The notes below the pieces were generated by a model. It was given only the letters and a program-made list of their open reading frames with translations. It did no database searches and had not been told where the DNA came from. A stretch of DNA of 7,731 nucleotides from Pseudomonadota bacterium (GTDB lineage Bacteria > Pseudomonadota > Gammaproteobacteria > Steroidobacterales > Steroidobacteraceae). Positions 6,775 through 7,731 of this stretch are shown piece by piece. Location: NCBI GenBank assembly GCA_021838065.1, contig JAKCEJ010000131.1:1-7731 (forward strand). Direction: 5' to 3'. A program made the position numbers and the translations under genes. Position 1 is the first letter of the stretch, and the number at the start of each line of letters is the position of its first letter.

Positions 6775-7386
6775 CTATACGGCGGCGAAACCCCGCGCTT
6801 CGGCCGACCATTGCGGCGCGTTCGCGAGCGCCTCGGGAACCTCTTCGGGTTGCGCAACCATCTGCCACATCGCCAGATGCCGCTCGTCCATGAAGCGCTC
6901 GCGGACTGCTGCGGCCAGCATCGCGCGCAGCGGCTCGAAATAACCCCGCGTATTGACCAGCACGATGGGACCAAGAAACAGCCCGAGCCGCTTCAGGGTC
7001 AGCGCCTCGAGCAGCTCCTCAAATGTCCCGGTGCCCCCCGGCAGCGCTATCGCGGCCTGCGCGCCCGTAAGCATCAGATGTTTGCGGGTCCGCATGTCTT
7101 CGACGAGCTTAAGCTCGGTCAGCCCACGGTGTCCCCATTCCAGATCGGCCATGAAGCGCGGGAGAATGCCGACCACACGGCCCCCGCGGGCGAGCGCGCC
7201 GTCGGCCAAAGCCCCCATAGATCCCACCGCTCCGCCGCCGTACACGATAGCTATGCCGTGCTCAGCCAGCACCTCGCCGAGCCGGAACGCCGCGCGCCGG
7301 TATTCCGGGGCGGCGCTGCGGCTGGAAGCGCAATAGACGCACACCACGCGCTCTAGGATTCGCTCGGAAACGACGCTCACGGACAC
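6775..7386 (-). CDS. LOG-family (TIGR00730) nucleoside-5'-monophosphate phosphoribohydrolase
   Basis: Lonely Guy family protein. Members hydrolyse the N-glycosidic bond of cytokinin riboside monophosphates or of AMP-like nucleotides, releasing base and ribose 5-phosphate. The 203-residue product has a Rossmann-like start VVCVYCASS (14-22), the glycine loop YGGGAVGSMG (49-58), Arg99 and Lys102 in DMRTRKH, and the catalytic signature PGGTGTFEEL (116-125) with Glu123 and Glu124. All key residues are present. GTG at 7386 is the longest reasonable start and GTG at 7380 is equally possible; both lie in an inverted repeat. It converges on the prenyltransferase gene with only 5 nt between stop codons, leaving no room for a terminator between them. 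A weak -10 (TAAATT, minus strand, 7408-7403) would give a leader of only about 10 nt. Whether it makes a cytokinin-like base or serves nucleotide salvage cannot be told. Confidence 0.93.
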   Translation of the reverse strand: MSVSVVSERILERVVCVYCASSRSAAPEYRRAAFRLGEVLAEHGIAIVYGGGAVGSMGALADGALARGGRVVGILPRFMADLEWGHRGLTELKLVEDMRTRKHLMLTGAQAAIALPGGTGTFEELLEALTLKRLGLFLGPIVLVNTRGYFEPLRAMLAAAVRERFMDERHLAMWQMVAQPEEVPEALANAPQWSAEARGFAAV

Positions 7387-7397
7387 GGCCGTCCGTG
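7378..7397. repeat. 7-bp inverted repeat spanning the LOG start codons
   Basis: CACGGAC (7378-7384) and GTCCGTG (7391-7397) are perfect inverted arms around 6 nt (ACGGCC). Both candidate GTG starts of the LOG gene (7386 and 7380) fall within it. As RNA it could form a GC-rich hairpin that hides the start; as DNA it could be an operator just downstream of a weak promoter. Function is inferred. Confidence 0.4.
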
Positions 7398-7576
7398 CAG
7401 GGAATTTACTTGCATAGGCGCACTCTCATGACCTGAGGCTGCATCTTCCGCAACGGGCGGGCGCTCAGCAAGTGCACTCTGCCACGCAGCCAACCCAGCG
7501 CATGCGCGGAATCAGGCCAAGCGCGCACTGTGCCTGCCTACGCGCAGCCCGCCGCGCACGACGGTGCATGGGTGGA

Positions 7577-7606
7577 TTGCCAGAGGCCCCCGCAGTTCCG
7601 TAATAT
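7577..7606 (+). promoter_or_regulatory. Probable sigma70 promoter of tRNA-Gly
   Basis: TTGCCA (7577-7582, 5 of 6 to the -35 consensus) is followed after 18 bp by TAATAT (7601-7606, 4 of 6). The tRNA 5' end is 13 nt further on, a normal short leader. The bases between -10 and start are C-rich (ATCCCCTGC), which would suit growth-rate control of a stable RNA gene. Confidence 0.55.
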
Positions 7607-7619
7607 AGAAATCCCCTGC

Positions 7620-7693
7620 GCGGGTGTAGTTCAATGGTAGAACTGCAGCTTCCCAAGCTGCTAACGTGGGTTCGATTCCCATCACCCGCTCCA
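7620..7693 (+). tRNA. tRNA-Gly (anticodon CCC)
   Basis: A complete cloverleaf can be folded by eye. The acceptor stem is GCGGGTG/CACCCGC (7620-7626 with 7683-7689). The D stem is GTTC/GAAC with loop AATGGTA. The anticodon stem is GCAGC/GCTGC with loop TTCCCAA, giving anticodon CCC at 7652-7654. The variable loop is TAAC, and the T arm is GTGGG-TTCGATT-CCCAT with one G-U pair. The discriminator is T and CCA is encoded (7691-7693). It reads the glycine codon GGG. No terminator is visible in the 38 bases that follow. Confidence 0.97.
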
Positions 7694-7731
7694 TTCCCAG
7701 GCCATGCCGGGCAAGCTGCGGCAACAGCGGC

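Noticed and set aside
6767..6777. Possible shared terminator between the convergent prenyltransferase and LOG genes
   Set aside because: Only 5 nt separate the stops, and no hairpin with a T-run is visible on either strand.
7498..7507. Perfect palindrome GCGCATGCGC between the LOG gene and the tRNA
   Set aside because: Ten bases of alternating GC in GC-rich DNA are expected by chance, and it sits at no clear promoter position.
7512..7724. Minus-strand 70-residue reading frame containing MGIEPTLAAWEAAVLPLNYTR
   Set aside because: This is the well-known spurious product of reading the antisense strand of a tRNA gene; it covers tRNA-Gly exactly.

Overview
This 7.7 kb window comes from a GC-rich bacterial chromosome. 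The gene types (proteobacterial-style kynureninase and kynurenine monooxygenase, an EmrA/EmrB-type pump, a tRNA with encoded CCA) fit a gammaproteobacterium of the Xanthomonadales or Steroidobacter kind. That placement is an inference from protein style and GC content, not a database match.

Left part (1-4920, minus strand): one compact operon transcribed leftwards, in the order emrA-like adaptor, emrB-like 14-TM MFS exporter, kynureninase (kynU), kynurenine 3-monooxygenase (kmo, cut by the window edge). Junctions are 1 nt apart or ATGA overlaps, so the genes are probably translationally coupled. KMO and KynU catalyse consecutive steps from kynurenine via 3-hydroxykynurenine to 3-hydroxyanthranilate, as in tryptophan breakdown or NAD synthesis from tryptophan. 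Coupling them to an efflux pump is uncommon and suggests export of a pathway compound or a related aromatic. The kynU reading frame as given has no stop codon and runs in frame into kmo. Codon usage shows that the original kynU C-terminus lies in the neighbouring frame, so there is a one-base indel (error or real) or a KynU-KMO fusion.

Divergent control region (4921-5076): it holds a plausible plus-strand promoter, a cluster of AGAGT-containing inverted repeats around it, and a separate 16-bp near-palindrome just upstream of emrA.

Middle (5077-6769, plus strand): three genes joined by ATGA overlaps. They encode a six-TM protein of unknown function, a small winged-helix regulator, and a divergent cis-prenyltransferase related to undecaprenyl diphosphate synthase. 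They look like a small membrane/isoprenoid cassette with its own regulator.

Right part (6775-7731): a LOG-family nucleotide phosphoribohydrolase gene converges on the prenyltransferase gene with a 5-nt gap. A GTG start inside an inverted repeat begins it. I see no gene from 7387 to 7576. A promoter then precedes a complete tRNA-Gly(CCC). The last 38 bases hold nothing I can call.
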